From contig JAKIXB010000009.1 of the NCBI GenBank assembly GCA_021642125.1, forward strand, positions 124,001 to 188,000: 64,000 nt of DNA, read 5' to 3'. The notes under the pieces were generated by a model. It searched no databases and was not told the DNA's origin. It saw nothing but the letters and a program-made list of their open reading frames with translations. Position numbers and translations under genes: made by a program. Below are positions 61,981 to 64,000 of the stretch, in pieces; within the stretch, counting starts at the first letter, position 1; each line of letters begins with the position of its first letter. This DNA comes from Nothophoma quercina (Eukaryota; Ascomycota; Dothideomycetes; Pleosporales; Didymellaceae).

Positions 61981-64000
61981 TCACAAATCGTCATCGAGAT
62001 CGATGGCATCTGGGTTCGCGGCTGTTTCTTCCGAGGGCGCGATATTGCCCTTGAGTCCGGTGCTGGCGGCTACGAAACCAGCAGGGGCGCGGGCCTGGCG
62101 CTCCAGCGCGGCCATGGCGTCTTCGTCCGCTGTGGAGTCGTTGGGAGTGTCTTGGTTGCCGTTTGCGCCGTTGGCAGCGCCGCGCGCGACGGCTTGCGAG
62201 GCGATGAAGTTGACATCGGTGCTGTAAAACGTTAGTATATAGTTCCAGAGATTTGAATGAGATTGTGAGGAGAGGGGAGGAGACATACTTATACTGCGCC
62301 TGCACGCTGCGCTTGATGCGCAGCATCTCCTTGTAGGTGTCCTCGTTTCCATGCTGGACCTCGAAGCTCTCCCACTTCTTCCAGAACTCGGGACTCGTGC
62401 GCGGATCGCAGAACTGGCTCGCATGGCCGTAGATAGCGCGCGCGCGGTCGATTTCACCCAATCTCCTCTCCATCTCTGCAAACTTAAGACACATTTCCTT
62501 TGCCTCTGCATCCGGCAGTGCAGCAATGGCGCGCTCATAGATTGGCCGCGTTGATGTGAGGCCGAAGTTTGAGGCGGACTTTGTGATGTAGAAGTTGAAC
62601 ATGTCCATGCGGTCTTCGTCAGCGACGGCACGAGTTGCGCGCTCGTAGATGCGCATTGCGTGGCGTGCGAGGCCGCGGTCTTCTTCCAGTGCGCCGTACA
62701 TGAGATACAGGACTTTCGCGAATTTGGGCGGGCAGCCTTCAACGGCTTGCTCGAAGAGGTCGCGGAGACGTTCCATGCCGATCTTGCGGTCGACGGCCTT
62801 AGTGAGGTAAAGGTTCCAGATCTCGAAGGCGACGGGGTAGCTGAAAAGGTCGAGGCCGCGCTCGTAGACCTTGAAGCAATCTTCGAAGTACTTGTTTTCC
62901 TCGAGTAGGTTGGCGTAGTTGACAACAGTTTGCGGTGTTGCGATGCGGAGCTCGAATATCCTTTCGTACACCTTCTTGGTCTCTTCCAGCGTGCTGACAC
63001 TCTCGACGAGGTCGACATAGAAACTCCAAAGCTTCCAGCTCTTGTGTACACGCTGCTGCGGTGTTAAAGACTCGTCAAAGTAGTCGACATTCGATCGCTT
63101 GGGCGCTTGCGTGGCCTTCGCCATGATCTCGACAGCTTTGTCGAAGTTCTCATTGCGTAGCTCCATCTCCGCCCATTCGACCCACATCTCCGCAAGTTCA
63201 GCGACCGACTTGAAGGGAACCTTGACGGCCTTCTCCATGATGGCACGGGCGTTGTGCAAGCTGCCCCCAGCTTCGTAGAACTTGGCGTAGTTGGCCCAGA
63301 GCTCGTGAAACTTGCCCACTGCTTTCTTTGGGTGGATTGCGGCAATGGCATCTGTGTATGTTTGGACCACCTCTTTCTTGTTGTCGCCCCACAGGGCAAC
63401 GCGCTTCTCCCATTCAATAACGTTGTTTGGGTTCTGCCGTAACATGACATCGTTGAGCAAGAAGGGTCTCCGTTGCATCAGGGACTCGAAGCGGACTAAC
63501 CGGATGTCAAGATCTGCATCAGCAGCTGTGTCCACTTTGCCCTTGTCTGAGCGAGCAGCCGCGTCGTTCATCTTGATTCCAATCATGGCCTCCTCAGCTT
63601 CTACGTAGGTGTCGAAGACGACGGAGAAATCTCGGACAGTCATGACGGTGGTGATAGCCTCCTCAAACACGTCTCGTGCCTTCTCATATTCGCCCTTGTG
63701 CATCCAGTGCCGCGCTAAGCCAACCCACAGAACACCTCGCTGGTCGGGGAACTTGGCGATACCGCTGTGGATGATCTTCTCAACGTCAATGCCGCTGTCG
63801 TCGCTGGTGTCGATCTCTTTGGCATGGTCGATCAGCAGATCGATCATCTCCGTCCAGAATTGGAAGGGTCCCTTTGCTTCCTTGCTCTTGAAGCGCGGGT
63901 TGTTGAGGATCTCCATGTACTTCTTCACGGCTTCAGTGTACTTGCGCATGTCCTTGAGCAGCTCGATGAAGTCCTCGGCATCCTCGGGATGGATCTGCAT
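61981..64000 (-). CDS. SYF1: Pre-mRNA-splicing factor SYF1, C-terminal part (cut by window edge)
   Basis: Subunit of the NineTeen complex of the spliceosome (human XAB2). Exons visible: 62289-64000, then a 67-nt intron (donor GTATGT, branch ACTAAC, acceptor TACAG) to 61981-62221. About 650 residues are visible from frame position 0 at the edge. The protein is a series of half-a-TPR (HAT) helical repeats, e.g. WVGLARHWMHKGEYEKARDV, IWNLYLTKAVDRKIGMERL, LYLMYGALEEDRGLARHA and FAEMERRLGEIDRARAIYGH. The C-terminal exon (NFIASQAVARG ... ERQARAPAGFVAAS) and acidic end AIDLDDDL match the family. The N-terminal repeats lie beyond 64000. Confidence 0.95.

Noticed and set aside
1..64000. Secondary-metabolite gene cluster, since SDR, MDR, MFS and regulators occur
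   Set aside because: No backbone enzyme (PKS, NRPS, terpene cyclase, DMAT synthase) is present and these genes are scattered among housekeeping genes.

Overview
This is a gene-dense window of nuclear DNA from a filamentous ascomycete. Most introns are about 45-70 bp, with GTAAGT/GTATGT/GTGAGT-type donors and CTAAC/CTGAC-type branch sites. Promoters often have a TATA box and a CA- or CT-rich leader. The proteins are typical of fungi: an S10 carboxypeptidase with a glycine oxyanion loop, a hydrophilin, a conserved secreted Asn/Asp-rich protein, and homeobox plus C2H2 regulators. The overall flavour suggests Dothideomycetes (Pleosporales), but that placement is inference. No virus, plasmid, CRISPR array or intact transposon was seen, and no tRNA or rRNA was recognised by eye.

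Layout. 1-17.4 kb is mostly housekeeping: cytoplasmic dynein heavy chain (cut by the left edge), a POA1-like macro-domain phosphatase, the Rieske subunit of complex III, BCP1 and GMP synthase sharing a 200-bp divergent promoter, a CLC chloride channel, a histone-fold protein, a secreted or vacuolar carboxypeptidase, a hydrophilin and an SDR. 18-31.4 kb is accessory: two large orphan proteins, a 108-residue basic protein, a 38-residue microprotein gene, a candidate decayed gene with ten in-frame stops, a GT31-like glycosyltransferase and two more orphans.

31.8-43.1 kb holds two related homeobox plus C2H2 genes facing opposite ways. One has an in-frame TAG inside a zinc finger. Between them lie a small secreted metzincin-like protein, a 64-residue charged protein and a DUF4202 protein. 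Then come an MDR oxidoreductase and a MOCOS-like protein without the MOSC half. 43.1-46.1 kb is nearly empty. 46-56 kb carries a doubtful gene, an anion:cation symporter of the MFS, a secreted Asn/Asp repeat protein with repeats in both its leader and its coding region, a large membrane protein and a second MDR dehydrogenase. 56.8-64 kb returns to housekeeping: a Ulp1-type SUMO protease, the PP2A catalytic subunit and the splicing factor SYF1 (cut by the right edge).

The genes do not form a metabolic cluster. The most distinctive local structure is the homeobox/C2H2 pair and the small genes between them. Exon boundaries were placed by hand from splice signals and reading-frame continuity, and none is backed by transcripts.
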